Shown here: positions 34,700 through 42,872 of the stretch, piece by piece
Numbering within the stretch: the stretch's first letter is position 1
Layout of the letters: each line of letters starts with the position of its first letter
Assembly (NCBI GenBank): GCA_913776825.1
Contig: CAJYPV010000027.1
Span: forward strand, 62,001 to 126,000
Length of the DNA: 64,000 nt
DNA from: Burkholderiaceae bacterium
GTDB lineage: Bacteria; Pseudomonadota; Gammaproteobacteria; Burkholderiales; Burkholderiaceae_C
Direction of reading: 5' to 3'
The notes under the pieces: generated by a model
What the model was told of the DNA's origin: nothing
The model's input: the letters and a program-made list of their open reading frames with translations, nothing else
Databases searched by the model: none
Made by a program: the position numbers and the translations under genes

Positions 34700-34983
34700 C
34701 AGACCGCTTCCTTCTGGCGGATGAACTCGGCCACGAGCGCGCCTGCATTGCGGAACATGCTTCGTGAGCGGGACATCGTCGCTTCAGAGGTCCAGTCGAA
34801 CGCAAAGCCGAGATCGCCCGACAGGTCTTCCAGCGCGAGGCACAGCTCCACCAGCTTCATCGAATCCAGCACGCTGCCGTCGCCGATCAGCGCAGTTTCA
34901 TCCGTGATGGGCGTCGATTTGTCGCTCAGGAGTTCGGTGATGGCACTGAAGATTTGCGCCTTGATGGTCTGGAGATCTGACAT
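34699..34983 (-). CDS. Stand-alone acyl carrier protein
   Basis: The 94-residue protein has the four-helix ACP pattern with the phosphopantetheine attachment Ser41 in GSVLDSMKLVEL. It is clearly different from the housekeeping acpP at 48498. The start is the ATG at 34983, giving a normal ACP length; a longer in-frame start at 35043 would add an unrelated tail and overlap wzz. Downstream come an SDR, an ANL enzyme and a GNAT gene, each overlapping by 1 nt, so it is very likely the carrier of an acyl group for glycan modification. The 4'-phosphopantetheinyl transferase could be AcpS at 60168. Confidence 0.85.
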   Translation of the reverse strand: MSDLQTIKAQIFSAITELLSDKSTPITDETALIGDGSVLDSMKLVELCLALEDLSGDLGFAFDWTSEATMSRSRSMFRNAGALVAEFIRQKEAV

Positions 34984-35017
34984 GGTTTGAGGGCTTGCTT
35001 GTTCTTGAGGAAAAGGC

Positions 35018-36214
35018 TCACGCGGTGCGGCCTTTCCAGGCATCGCGCAGCGCTTGCATCTTGCGGGCGTGTTCGGGGTCCTGCCGCGCTTCGCGCCAGA
35101 AATGGCGCGCCAGCACGCCGATCGTCATCAGCAGCAGTGCGGCAAAGGCGGCTCCCAGCGCAATCGTGAGGCGCTTCGGCTTGCTCTTGTATTCGGGCGG
35201 CACGGCGACGTCCACGACCTGAATGGCGGTGCCGTCGCGACTTTCATCCACGCGCGCGAGTTCGTATTGTTTGGAGATCAGGTCGAAGAGCGATTCTTGA
35301 TACTTGAACTCCCGATAACGGCCCAGGTAATCGGCGTCGGTGCGGTCATTCGTCGAGCTGACCTCGAGCTGCGCGAGCTGTCCGCGCAATGCGCTGACCA
35401 TCGCGACCTGTTGCAGGATCTCGGGCGAGTTGTCGGCGCGGGATTGGCGCAAGGTCTGCAACCGGACTTCCGCGGAGGTGAGCTCGGCTTTGATCCGAGC
35501 AAAGTTTTCGGCGGCGGTTTTCGGCTCGGCCTTCATGGCATTCGGACTGAAGCCACCGGCCTCGAGCTGACGCTGAGCTTCGGTCAAGCGCTCACGCGTG
35601 CGCTTGAGTTCCACTTCATAAAACGCCCGACGCTGCTGGGCTTCGGTCAGGGCCAGTTCACCCGATAGCCGACGCAGCTCCGCCACATATTGATTCGCCA
35701 TGTCCGCAGCCAGCTTCGCATCCTTGGCATCCACCTCGATGCTGATCAGCCCGTCCTTCTTCCCGAGCTCGATGCGCGTGTGTTTCTCTAATTGCCGGCG
35801 GGCGATAAAGCGGTATTCCGCTTCATATAGATCCATCAACTTGAACTGGTCGACCAGCCGGTCCTCCACATTCACGCTCTGCAGCAGTGCGACGTACTGG
35901 TCGCCGGGCGTCTTGATCGGACCACCTCCCGCCAAACCCGCAAGTGCGCCCAGCGATGCCAGTGCTGAAGCTGCGGAGCTCTGCTGCTGAGGCGGAACGA
36001 AGACGGTGCGAGCCGTGTAGATCGGCGGCATCAGCCAGGCGGCGCCGAAGGCCAAAAGGCCGACGACGACCGGCGTGGCGGCCAGCAGCTTCCACCGGCC
36101 TGCCAGCACGGTCAACAGATCCAGGACGCCGAGCTCCTGGTCCGCGGCCCCGGACTCGACATCGGAAAACTTCTCCACTCGTTCTGCGCTCACACTCGAC
36201 TCCGATGTCCGCAT
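35018..36214 (-). CDS. wzz: Wzz/GNVR chain-length determinant (polysaccharide co-polymerase)
   Basis: The protein has 398 residues. Transmembrane helices lie at about 42-64 and 352-374, and flank a long periplasmic part with coiled-coil character (about 190-320). The proximal GNVR-type segment contains VDVAVPPEYKSKPKRLTIALG before the second helix. It sets polymer length together with a Wzy polymerase. No cytoplasmic tyrosine-kinase domain follows, and no separate Wzc kinase or Wzb phosphatase gene is in the window. The start overlaps the wza-like stop by 1 nt. Confidence 0.9.
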   Translation of the reverse strand: MRTSESSVSAERVEKFSDVESGAADQELGVLDLLTVLAGRWKLLAATPVVVGLLAFGAAWLMPPIYTARTVFVPPQQQSSAASALASLGALAGLAGGGPIKTPGDQYVALLQSVNVEDRLVDQFKLMDLYEAEYRFIARRQLEKHTRIELGKKDGLISIEVDAKDAKLAADMANQYVAELRRLSGELALTEAQQRRAFYEVELKRTRERLTEAQRQLEAGGFSPNAMKAEPKTAAENFARIKAELTSAEVRLQTLRQSRADNSPEILQQVAMVSALRGQLAQLEVSSTNDRTDADYLGRYREFKYQESLFDLISKQYELARVDESRDGTAIQVVDVAVPPEYKSKPKRLTIALGAAFAALLLMTIGVLARHFWREARQDPEHARKMQALRDAWKGRTA

Positions 36215-38274
36215 CAGTTGTTCTTGATCGTCTGCAGCGCCGCGATTCCGAGGCCGAAGTTGGCCAGGATCTGCGTCCAGTCCTTCGCGTCCTGAATGAA
36301 GGTCGACTTGTTCATTTCCTCTGGCACGAACACCGTGTCACCCGGCAAGGCTTGCAAACTGGCCAGGTTGGAGCCGAAGCCCAGCCAACCGCTGGTGGAC
36401 TGGCGTGCGCTCACCACGGTGCCATTCGCACGGATCACGAACGCGCCACTGGCGTCCGCGCCACGGGTGGGGCCGCCGGCCAGTTTCATCATTTCGTCGA
36501 CGGAGGCACCGTCTTTCAGCAAGAAGGCGCCGGCGTTGAACACGCTGCCAAACACGCCGACCGTGGTAGGCCGTGATGGGACCAGCAACCGATCGCCATC
36601 TTCGACGGCAAGCATCGGCAACTGGCGTGCGTCGGGCTCGAGTTGCAGCACGACGCGGCCGGTCGGTTTCACCGCGCGTAGCCGCTGCACCAAGCGCTCA
36701 GTGCCGGCGGCACGTTGGGCGTTACCCGCTGCTTCGTCGGCCGTGGTGGCTCGCTGCGTGTTGGCGTATTTGGTGAATTCAGTTTCCAGGTCCCGCAGCG
36801 CACGGTCGTAGTTCTCCTGCTGCGAATGACGCACGCTTTCGCGTGAGAAGTCGGTTCCGAAAACATAAGCCTGCGGCGTCAGACCGCCGGCCGCATCGAT
36901 GGCGTCCTGCAGCGTGCTCGTGGGCGGCAACACATATTCGCCGGGGCGCGCGACCTCGCCTTCCACCGTGACGCGCTTGTATTGCTTGCCCACTGGCAAT
37001 GCCGCGCTGACGCTGCTGAAAACGCGAATCACGTCGCCATTGCTGGCCGCCGTTTTCTGCTGCGCAGGGAACTGCAGCTCTCGCACGCGGCGATCGTTGC
37101 GCTCGCTGAGTTGTTCGATCGAGACCCGGGAACGATCTGCGACAGCGCTGAAACCGCCCGCCATTGCCAGCACGTCGTCCACTGTCTCGCCTGGCTTCAG
37201 CTCCAGAATGGATTGTTTGTTCACGCTGCCCAGCACGGCCACCTGCGGTCCGATCGGGCCGATGTGGATCACGTCCTCAGCCTGCAACGCGCGATCGCTG
37301 GCCTTGTCGCCCTTGAGCAGCAGGTCATAGGCGTCGAAATATGCAACGACCTGCCCGTTGCGGCGCAGTTCGATCTGGCGGAAGCTTCCGGCCGCCGACG
37401 GTCCACCCGCGCGGATCAGACCATTGACGATCGTTGCCAGGCTGCTGACCGTATAGGCGCCTGGCTTGGCGGTGAAGCCAGTGACGTAAATACGGATCGT
37501 GCGCAGCTTGCCCAGCGACGTGCTGACCTGGAAGTTCTTGAAGACCTGCGCGATGCGGCTGCGGACGACGTCGGTCAGATCGCCGTAACGAACGCCCGCC
37601 ACCAGCACGGGTCCCACGCGCGGGATGGTTACGCGACCGGCCCTATCCACTGTCAGGCGAAGGTCGGCGTCCACGGACCCCCACGCCGTGACCTGGATCT
37701 CATCACCGACGCCGATCAGGTAATCGGCCGGCGCCTGGCGTGGACCGTCGGCTTCACCGTTGGCGCCGCGTTGCTCGTCCAGCATCAGGTCCGCGCCGAT
37801 ACGCCGAATCACCATGTCAGGCGTGACGATCTTGTTCTGCGAGAAGTTCGGCGCCTGCTGTTGTTGCTGTTGGGTGCGCGTTGACGGCTCGTAGACCTCG
37901 AACTCCGCACGCTTGAGCTGCTCTGCGACGTCCGGGTCCTTCAGGTCGATGCCGATCAGCTTGTTCACATACAGCTCGAACTCGCCGGGTACATAGTTGT
38001 TCTTCCGGACACGATCCGCTTGCTGAACGGCCGCAGGTGCGAGGCCGTCCTGAGCGCCATTCCGTCCCGTCGAGTTCAGGCGCACCGGGCCGCCCGCATC
38101 GCTCGAATCGAACATCGTCTGGCCTTGCGAACCCACGCCCTGAGCCCATATCGGTGCGACCATCAGGCAGCCAGCGAGCAGCGACAGTGCAAGGCGCGCA
38201 GTCCGGAAGGATGAGCGGGCGGACGTCGTGGTCGTTGCGGCCGGCGAAAAGGCGCGTTGGGCGCGATGTTCCAT
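36214..38274 (-). CDS. wza: Wza-like outer-membrane polysaccharide export protein with several SLBB domains
   Basis: The protein has 686 residues. After a signal sequence, the Poly_export domain is seen around ADYLIGVGDEIQVTAWGSVD (about residue 205 onward), then repeated SLBB domains (VYVTGFTAKPGAYTV-type, GSVNKQSILELKPG, VEGEVARPGEYVLPP and VFGSVFNAGAFLL). It is larger than E. coli Wza and closer to multi-SLBB proteins such as GfcE. A lipobox-like LAGC (Cys36) lies in the hydrophobic core, but a signal peptidase I site after PIWA is also possible. I start it at the ATG at 38274; further upstream in-frame residues are arginine-rich and run into the divergent promoter region. It is the first gene of the minus-strand operon. 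Confidence 0.9.
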   Translation of the reverse strand: MEHRAQRAFSPAATTTTSARSSFRTARLALSLLAGCLMVAPIWAQGVGSQGQTMFDSSDAGGPVRLNSTGRNGAQDGLAPAAVQQADRVRKNNYVPGEFELYVNKLIGIDLKDPDVAEQLKRAEFEVYEPSTRTQQQQQQAPNFSQNKIVTPDMVIRRIGADLMLDEQRGANGEADGPRQAPADYLIGVGDEIQVTAWGSVDADLRLTVDRAGRVTIPRVGPVLVAGVRYGDLTDVVRSRIAQVFKNFQVSTSLGKLRTIRIYVTGFTAKPGAYTVSSLATIVNGLIRAGGPSAAGSFRQIELRRNGQVVAYFDAYDLLLKGDKASDRALQAEDVIHIGPIGPQVAVLGSVNKQSILELKPGETVDDVLAMAGGFSAVADRSRVSIEQLSERNDRRVRELQFPAQQKTAASNGDVIRVFSSVSAALPVGKQYKRVTVEGEVARPGEYVLPPTSTLQDAIDAAGGLTPQAYVFGTDFSRESVRHSQQENYDRALRDLETEFTKYANTQRATTADEAAGNAQRAAGTERLVQRLRAVKPTGRVVLQLEPDARQLPMLAVEDGDRLLVPSRPTTVGVFGSVFNAGAFLLKDGASVDEMMKLAGGPTRGADASGAFVIRANGTVVSARQSTSGWLGFGSNLASLQALPGDTVFVPEEMNKSTFIQDAKDWTQILANFGLGIAALQTIKNN

Positions 38275-38417
38275 GCGTGATCTCGTCTCAGATGAACATG
38301 GTCGCAGGAGACGAACCTGCAACCAGGCGTGTCGGAGCGACCAGCGGCGCATTCTATGGCAGCGCTGTTGCGCCAAAACCGCCTCTCTCGAGGAAGCCGA
38401 TCGTTACACTGCGCTCC
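38275..38417. promoter_or_regulatory. Divergent promoter region between wza-like and wecA-like genes
   Basis: This 143-base gap must hold the promoter of the minus-strand export and acyl operon and of the wecA-type gene. On the plus strand TACACT at 38405-38410 ends only 7 bases before the ATG, so transcription could start at or next to the start codon. No good -35 box is visible. No clear repeat or operator is visible. Confidence 0.4.
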
Positions 38418-39545
38418 ATGTTGTATTTGCTCATCCCGTTCGCACTCGCGGCGGCGATCACGCTGTATGTGGTCCATTCGTCGACCGTGCACGGGCATCT
38501 GTCCGCCGATCACGATCTCTCCGGCCCGCAAAAGTTCCATGCCCGGCCGGTGCCGCGCATCGGTGGCCTGGGCATCTTCGTTGGCCTGGTGGGCATGGTC
38601 GCGCTTGCCTACTTCCTGAAGCATCCCCAAGCCAAGACCGGCTTGCTGCTGCTGCTGTGCGGCGTGCCCGCCTTCGGCGCCGGCCTCATCGAAGACTTCA
38701 CCAAGAAGGTGTCGCCCCGCGAGCGCCTGATCGCCACCATGGTCTCGGCCGCGCTCGGTTGCTGGCTGCTGCAGGCCACGATCGACCGCACCGACATCCC
38801 CGGCCTGGACGCGATCGTCGCGACCACGGTGGGCGCCGCGCTGGTCACGATCTTCGTCGTCGCCGGCGTGGCCAACTCGGTCAACATCATCGACGGGTTC
38901 AATGGCCTGTCCTCGATGTGCGTGAGCTTGATGCTGCTGGCGCTCGCCTATGTGGCCTATCAGGTCGGTGATACCGAACTGGCGCTCTGGGCGCTCGCGG
39001 GCGTCGGGGCCATCCTGGGCTTCTTCGTCTGGAATTACCCCGCCGGCCTGATCTTTCTCGGCGACGGCGGCGCGTACTTCATGGGCTTCTATCTGGCGGA
39101 GCTGGCGATCCTGCTCATCCATCGCCATCCCCAGGTGTCGCCGCTGTTCGCGCTGATGGTGTGCATCTATCCGGTCTTCGAGACCGTCTTCTCCATCTAC
39201 CGCCGCCGCTTCCTGCGCAACACCAGCCCCGGCGATCCGGACGGCATCCACCTGCATTCGCTCATCTATCGGCGTCTGATGCGATGGGCGATTGGCGCCC
39301 GGGATGCGCGCCTGATGACGCGCCGCAACTCGATGACGGCCCCGTATCTCTGGACGCTGTGCATCTCTTCGCTGGCGCCCGCGCTGCTGTTCTGGGACTC
39401 GACGCCGATGATCGCGGCCTGCATGGTGCTGTTCGGAGTGGCTTACGTGGCGCTGTATTGGCGCATCGTCCGCTTCCGCACGCCGAAGTGGATGGTGTTT
39501 CGCGGCGACTCGTCCAAGCTGCCGGCGCGCAAGCCCCACGTCTGA
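38418..39545 (+). CDS. WecA/WbpL-type polytopic phosphoglycosyl transferase
   Basis: This 375-residue protein of the MraY/WecA family has about ten transmembrane segments. Conserved cytoplasmic residues are present: GLIEDFTKK (the first Asp-rich motif, here ED), NSVNIIDGFNGLSS, FLGDGGAYFMGF and the histidine-containing HLHSLIYRR. It joins GlcNAc-1-phosphate or an amino-sugar-1-phosphate to undecaprenyl phosphate and so starts a glycan. It is the only plus-strand gene of the right flank, divergent from the wza-like operon. The sugar specificity is unknown; the changed His motif (HLHS, not HIHH) hints at a WbpL-like rather than strict WecA enzyme. Confidence 0.88.
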   Translation: MLYLLIPFALAAAITLYVVHSSTVHGHLSADHDLSGPQKFHARPVPRIGGLGIFVGLVGMVALAYFLKHPQAKTGLLLLLCGVPAFGAGLIEDFTKKVSPRERLIATMVSAALGCWLLQATIDRTDIPGLDAIVATTVGAALVTIFVVAGVANSVNIIDGFNGLSSMCVSLMLLALAYVAYQVGDTELALWALAGVGAILGFFVWNYPAGLIFLGDGGAYFMGFYLAELAILLIHRHPQVSPLFALMVCIYPVFETVFSIYRRRFLRNTSPGDPDGIHLHSLIYRRLMRWAIGARDARLMTRRNSMTAPYLWTLCISSLAPALLFWDSTPMIAACMVLFGVAYVALYWRIVRFRTPKWMVFRGDSSKLPARKPHV

Positions 39546-39641
39546 TCGCGGGCGGATCGGCGAGCGCCGAGGGCGGCGGGCGAGATCGATCACGGGATCA
39601 AGGCGCTGACCGCCGGCGGCGCGTTGTTTCTGTCTCGCCAC

Positions 39642-39717
39642 CGATTCGGCACCGATTTCGACACGATTCGGGCCCGAATTGCGCTTGTTTTCAGGAGTTA
39701 CCCGAGTATTTTCGGGT
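39642..39717. promoter_or_regulatory. Operator-like repeats upstream of rhlE
   Basis: CGATTCGG occurs at 39642-39649 and 39664-39671. A perfect 14-base palindrome, ATTCGGGCCCGAAT, is at 39666-39679. ACCCGA and TCGGGT (39700-39705, 39712-39717) form a second inverted repeat. All share the half-site CCCGA/TCGGG. A GATAAT -10-like box follows at 39725-39730, close to the ATG at 39739. The arrangement suggests a regulated promoter. Confidence 0.45.
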
Positions 39718-39738
39718 CATGGGGGATAATCCGGCCCC

Positions 39739-41250
39739 ATGACAGAAACCACCCCGACGCCAAGCCCCCGTTTCGACACGCTGCCGCTGGACCCCAAGCT
39801 CTTGCGCGCCGTGGCCGATCAGGGCTACGCGACGATGACGCCCATTCAGGCCAAGGCGATCCCGATCGTCTTGGAGGGCCGTGACGTGATGGGTGCCGCC
39901 CAGACCGGCACCGGCAAGACCGCCGCCTTCTCGATCCCGCTGCTGCAGCGCATGCTCAAGCACGAGAACGCGAGCATGTCGCCCGCCCGTCACCCGGTGC
40001 GTGCGCTGGTGCTGGCCCCCACCCGCGAGCTCGCGGACCAGGTGGCCAACAATGTGAAGGCCTACGCCAAGCACACCCAACTGCGAGTGGCCTGCGTGTT
40101 CGGCGGCGTCGACATGAAGCCCCAAACGCTGCAGCTCAAGGGCGGCGTCGAGGTGCTGATCGCCACCCCCGGCCGCTTGCTCGATCACATCGAAGCCAAG
40201 AATGCCGTGCTGAACCACGTCGAATACGTGGTGCTCGACGAAGCCGACCGCATGCTGGACATCGGCTTCCTGCCTGACCTGCAGCGCATCCTGAGCTATC
40301 TGCCCAAGACGCGTCAGACGCTGCTGTTCTCGGCCACCTTCTCGCCCGAGATCAAGCGCCTGGCCAGCAGCTATCTGCAAGAGCCGGAGCTGGTGGAAGT
40401 CGCCCGCCCGAACGCCACGGCGTCAACCGTGGAACAGCGCTTCTTCAGCGTCGGTGACGACGACAAGCGGGCGGCAGTGCTGCAGCTGATCCGTCAGCGG
40501 GCGATCACCCAGTCGATCGTGTTCGTGAACTCCAAGTTGGGCGCGGCCCGGCTGGCGCGCACGTTCGAACGGGATGGTCTGAAGACGGCTGCGCTGCACG
40601 GCGACAAGTCGCAGGACGAGCGCCTGAAGTCGCTGGAAGCGTTCAAGCGCGGCGAAGTGGAATTGCTGGTCGCCACCGACGTGGCGGCTCGTGGCCTGGA
40701 CATCGCCGATCTGCCGGCCGTGTTCAACTTCGACGTCCCGTTCAATGCGGAAGACTATGTCCACCGCATCGGCCGAACCGGTCGTGCGGGCGCTTCGGGT
40801 CTGGCCTTCACGCTGGTGACCAAGGCCGACGCTCGCCTGATGGGCGAGATCGAGAAGCTCATCAAGCGCAAGCTCGAGCTCGAGCCGATCGAATTGGAAG
40901 ATTCCCGCGCTCGACGCTTCGATCGCGGTGGTGACCGCGGCGATCGCCCGGAGCGCAGCGACGACCGGCGTGACGAGCGCCCGCGTCGTGAGCGCGAAGA
41001 CCGCCGTGACGAGGCGTATGCGTCCAGCCCGCCGGCTCCGCGTCCGCAGCGCGGCGCGTCCTACGATCCCTTGTTCGACAAGCCCTATGAGGCGTCGGAG
41101 CGCGCCGAGCCGCCCTCTTGGGAAAAGTCCCATCCGGGCGGCGCGGCACAAGCGGCGCGAGGCTTGTCCAGCAACATTAAGCCGAAGAAGAAGCTGGCGG
41201 CGCTGTTCGGTGCCAAGAAGCCGGCCGTGGCGGCCAGCAGCGAGTCCTGA
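39739..41250 (+). CDS. rhlE: DEAD-box ATP-dependent RNA helicase, RhlE type
   Basis: The protein has 503 residues. Motifs in order: Q motif near residues 30-40, AQTGTGKT (walker A), PTRELA, VLDEADRMLD (DEAD), SAT, and in domain 2 HGDKSQDER, DVAARGLDI and HRIGRTGRAG. The C-terminal 130 residues are Arg/Asp-rich and then Pro/Ser/Lys-rich, a basic RNA-binding tail as in RhlE proteins. It unwinds RNA duplexes in ribosome assembly or RNA decay, and often in the cold. Upstream repeats may regulate it. A strong terminator follows. Confidence 0.95.
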   Translation: MTETTPTPSPRFDTLPLDPKLLRAVADQGYATMTPIQAKAIPIVLEGRDVMGAAQTGTGKTAAFSIPLLQRMLKHENASMSPARHPVRALVLAPTRELADQVANNVKAYAKHTQLRVACVFGGVDMKPQTLQLKGGVEVLIATPGRLLDHIEAKNAVLNHVEYVVLDEADRMLDIGFLPDLQRILSYLPKTRQTLLFSATFSPEIKRLASSYLQEPELVEVARPNATASTVEQRFFSVGDDDKRAAVLQLIRQRAITQSIVFVNSKLGAARLARTFERDGLKTAALHGDKSQDERLKSLEAFKRGEVELLVATDVAARGLDIADLPAVFNFDVPFNAEDYVHRIGRTGRAGASGLAFTLVTKADARLMGEIEKLIKRKLELEPIELEDSRARRFDRGGDRGDRPERSDDRRDERPRREREDRRDEAYASSPPAPRPQRGASYDPLFDKPYEASERAEPPSWEKSHPGGAAQAARGLSSNIKPKKKLAALFGAKKPAVAASSES

Positions 41251-41298
41251 TCGAGTCGAGGGGCCGCGCAGGTGGCCTCTCGGACATTCGCATGGATG

Positions 41299-41335
41299 AA
41301 GCCGGATCGTCGAAGGGCGATCCGGCTTTCTTCTT
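41299..41335 (+). terminator. Intrinsic terminator after rhlE
   Basis: AAGCCGGATCG (41299-41309) pairs perfectly with CGATCCGGCTT (41318-41328), followed by a T-rich run TCTTCTTTTT. The next gene is convergent with its stop at 41365. Confidence 0.9.
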
Positions 41336-41364
41336 TTTGTGCTCAGGCGCCGCAGCGCCAAGAC

Positions 41365-42135
41365 TCACCGCGCGGCCAGCAGGGCGAAGACGGCGGGCAC
41401 CTTGTCGGGCACGGTGCGATTGTTTTTGCGCCATTGCGCAACGGTGGCCGTGTGCGTCCACGCGTCCGCCAGGCTGAGTCCGCAACTCACCGAAAGCAGC
41501 GTTCCCGGCTTCAGATGCGTCAGCAAGGCTTGCAGCAGCGCGCCGTTGCGATAGGGCGTTTCGATCATCAGCTGCGTTTGCTGCTCTCGCAGCGAGTGCG
41601 CTTCCAGATCGCGCAGTCGGGTCTGCCGAGCGGCGGCGTCGACGGGCAGGTAGCCGACGAAAGCGAAGCTCTGCCCATTCAGTCCGCTGGCCGCGACCGC
41701 CAGCAGCAGGGCGCTCGGTCCCACCAAGGGCACCACGGTGATGTCGGCCGCATGCGCGGCCGCGACCAATTGCGCGCCCGGATCGGCCACGGCCGGCATG
41801 CCGGCTTCCGAGATCAATCCGACGTCCTGTCCCGCGAGGGCAGGGGCGAGCAGGGCGGTCCAGGCCTGATGGTCGCTGGCGGTGGGTGCTCGACCCTTGG
41901 GCGGGCGGGGCAACTCGACGATCTGTTGCTCCTGCAGCGGCGCCGCCAACGGATGCAGCGCGCTGACGCGCTTGAGGAAGGCGCGCGTCGTCTTGGCGTT
42001 TTCGGCGGCCCAGTGGGTGATGGAGGCGGCTCGGCGCAACACGGCGTCGGGAAGGATCTCGCGCAGATCGATCTCCTGGCCATCGATGCCGAAATCCAGC
42101 GCGTTCGGAACAAGATAAAGGCGGCCGAGGCTCAC
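41365..42135 (-). CDS. SAM-dependent methyltransferase, tetrapyrrole-methylase/RsmI-like fold
   Basis: The protein has 256 residues. LISEAGMPAVADPG (residues about 106-119) and LVGPSALLLAVAASGL (about 133-148) are the SAM- and substrate-binding motifs of the RsmI branch of the tetrapyrrole methylase family. It is not the usual RsmI: the N-terminus differs and the protein is shorter. In relatives such a gene lies beside maf. Its substrate is unknown; rRNA methylation is only a family guess. The GTG start overlaps the maf stop by 4 nt (GTGA). Confidence 0.82.
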   Translation of the reverse strand: MSLGRLYLVPNALDFGIDGQEIDLREILPDAVLRRAASITHWAAENAKTTRAFLKRVSALHPLAAPLQEQQIVELPRPPKGRAPTASDHQAWTALLAPALAGQDVGLISEAGMPAVADPGAQLVAAAHAADITVVPLVGPSALLLAVAASGLNGQSFAFVGYLPVDAAARQTRLRDLEAHSLREQQTQLMIETPYRNGALLQALLTHLKPGTLLSVSCGLSLADAWTHTATVAQWRKNNRTVPDKVPAVFALLAAR

Positions 42136-42800
42136 GAGGCAACTCCAGACGGCAACAGTGGCGCCGATCCCGGCGACGACGGCATCGATCGGGGTGGGAT
42201 CGTCAGGCCGGCCTGACGCAGCAGTTGGGCGGTGCGGATCAAGGGCAGGCCGATGAGCGCGGTGGGGTCGTCGGAATCGATGGATTCGAGCAGGGAGATG
42301 CCCAGCCCCTCGGCCTTGGCGCTGCCGGCGCAGTCGTAGGGTCGCTCGATGAGCAGGTAGTGCTCGATGTCTGCGTCGGCCAGCGTTCGGAATCGGACGC
42401 GGATCTCAGCGAGGTCTTCCGCCACGAAGCCCGACGCCTGGCAAACGACAGCGACCGCCGTGTGGAACACCACGGTGCGGCCGCTCATGGCGCGCAACTG
42501 CTGGACCGCGCGGGCGTGATTGCCCGGTTTGCCGATGGCGAGGCCGTCCAGATCGGCGACCTGGTCCGAGCCGATCACCCAGGCGTCCGGCGCTTGCTGA
42601 GCCACGGCTTGCGCCTTGGCCAGCGCGAGGCGGCGGGCGAGGGCGGCTGGCGCTTCCGCCGGATGCGGCGTTTCGTCCACGCCGGGTGAGCGCACGCTGA
42701 ATGGGAGACGAAGCCGCTCCAGCAGTTCTCGTCGATAAGGGGAGGTGGAGCCCAGGATCAGCGGGCGCTGTGCGGGGTCGGGGCGATCGGGCGCGTTCAT
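42132..42800 (-). CDS. yceF: Maf-family nucleoside triphosphate pyrophosphatase (YceF type)
   Basis: This 222-residue house-cleaning enzyme is expected to hydrolyse modified nucleotides such as m7GTP. The start motif LILGSTSPYRRELLERLRLPF, then SPGVDET, GSDQVADLDG and SAKAEGLGI match YceF/Maf2 proteins, including the catalytic Asp in GSDQ. The C-terminal 20 residues are a loose Pro/Ser-rich tail. The start is the ATG at 42800, divergent from yceD 72 bases away. Confidence 0.93.
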   Translation of the reverse strand: MNAPDRPDPAQRPLILGSTSPYRRELLERLRLPFSVRSPGVDETPHPAEAPAALARRLALAKAQAVAQQAPDAWVIGSDQVADLDGLAIGKPGNHARAVQQLRAMSGRTVVFHTAVAVVCQASGFVAEDLAEIRVRFRTLADADIEHYLLIERPYDCAGSAKAEGLGISLLESIDSDDPTALIGLPLIRTAQLLRQAGLTIPPRSMPSSPGSAPLLPSGVAS

Positions 42801-42872
42801 TTGGCGGATTCTCCCATCGCGGGTGTGGGGTCCGACCGCGGCACGGGTGGCCGGCTCGTACACTTGAGGGCT

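Noticed and set aside
38163..39641. Minus-strand frame opposite the WecA-type gene
   Set aside because: The plus strand encodes a polytopic WecA-family protein with its Asp motifs; the antisense chain is hydrophilic and lacks any motif.
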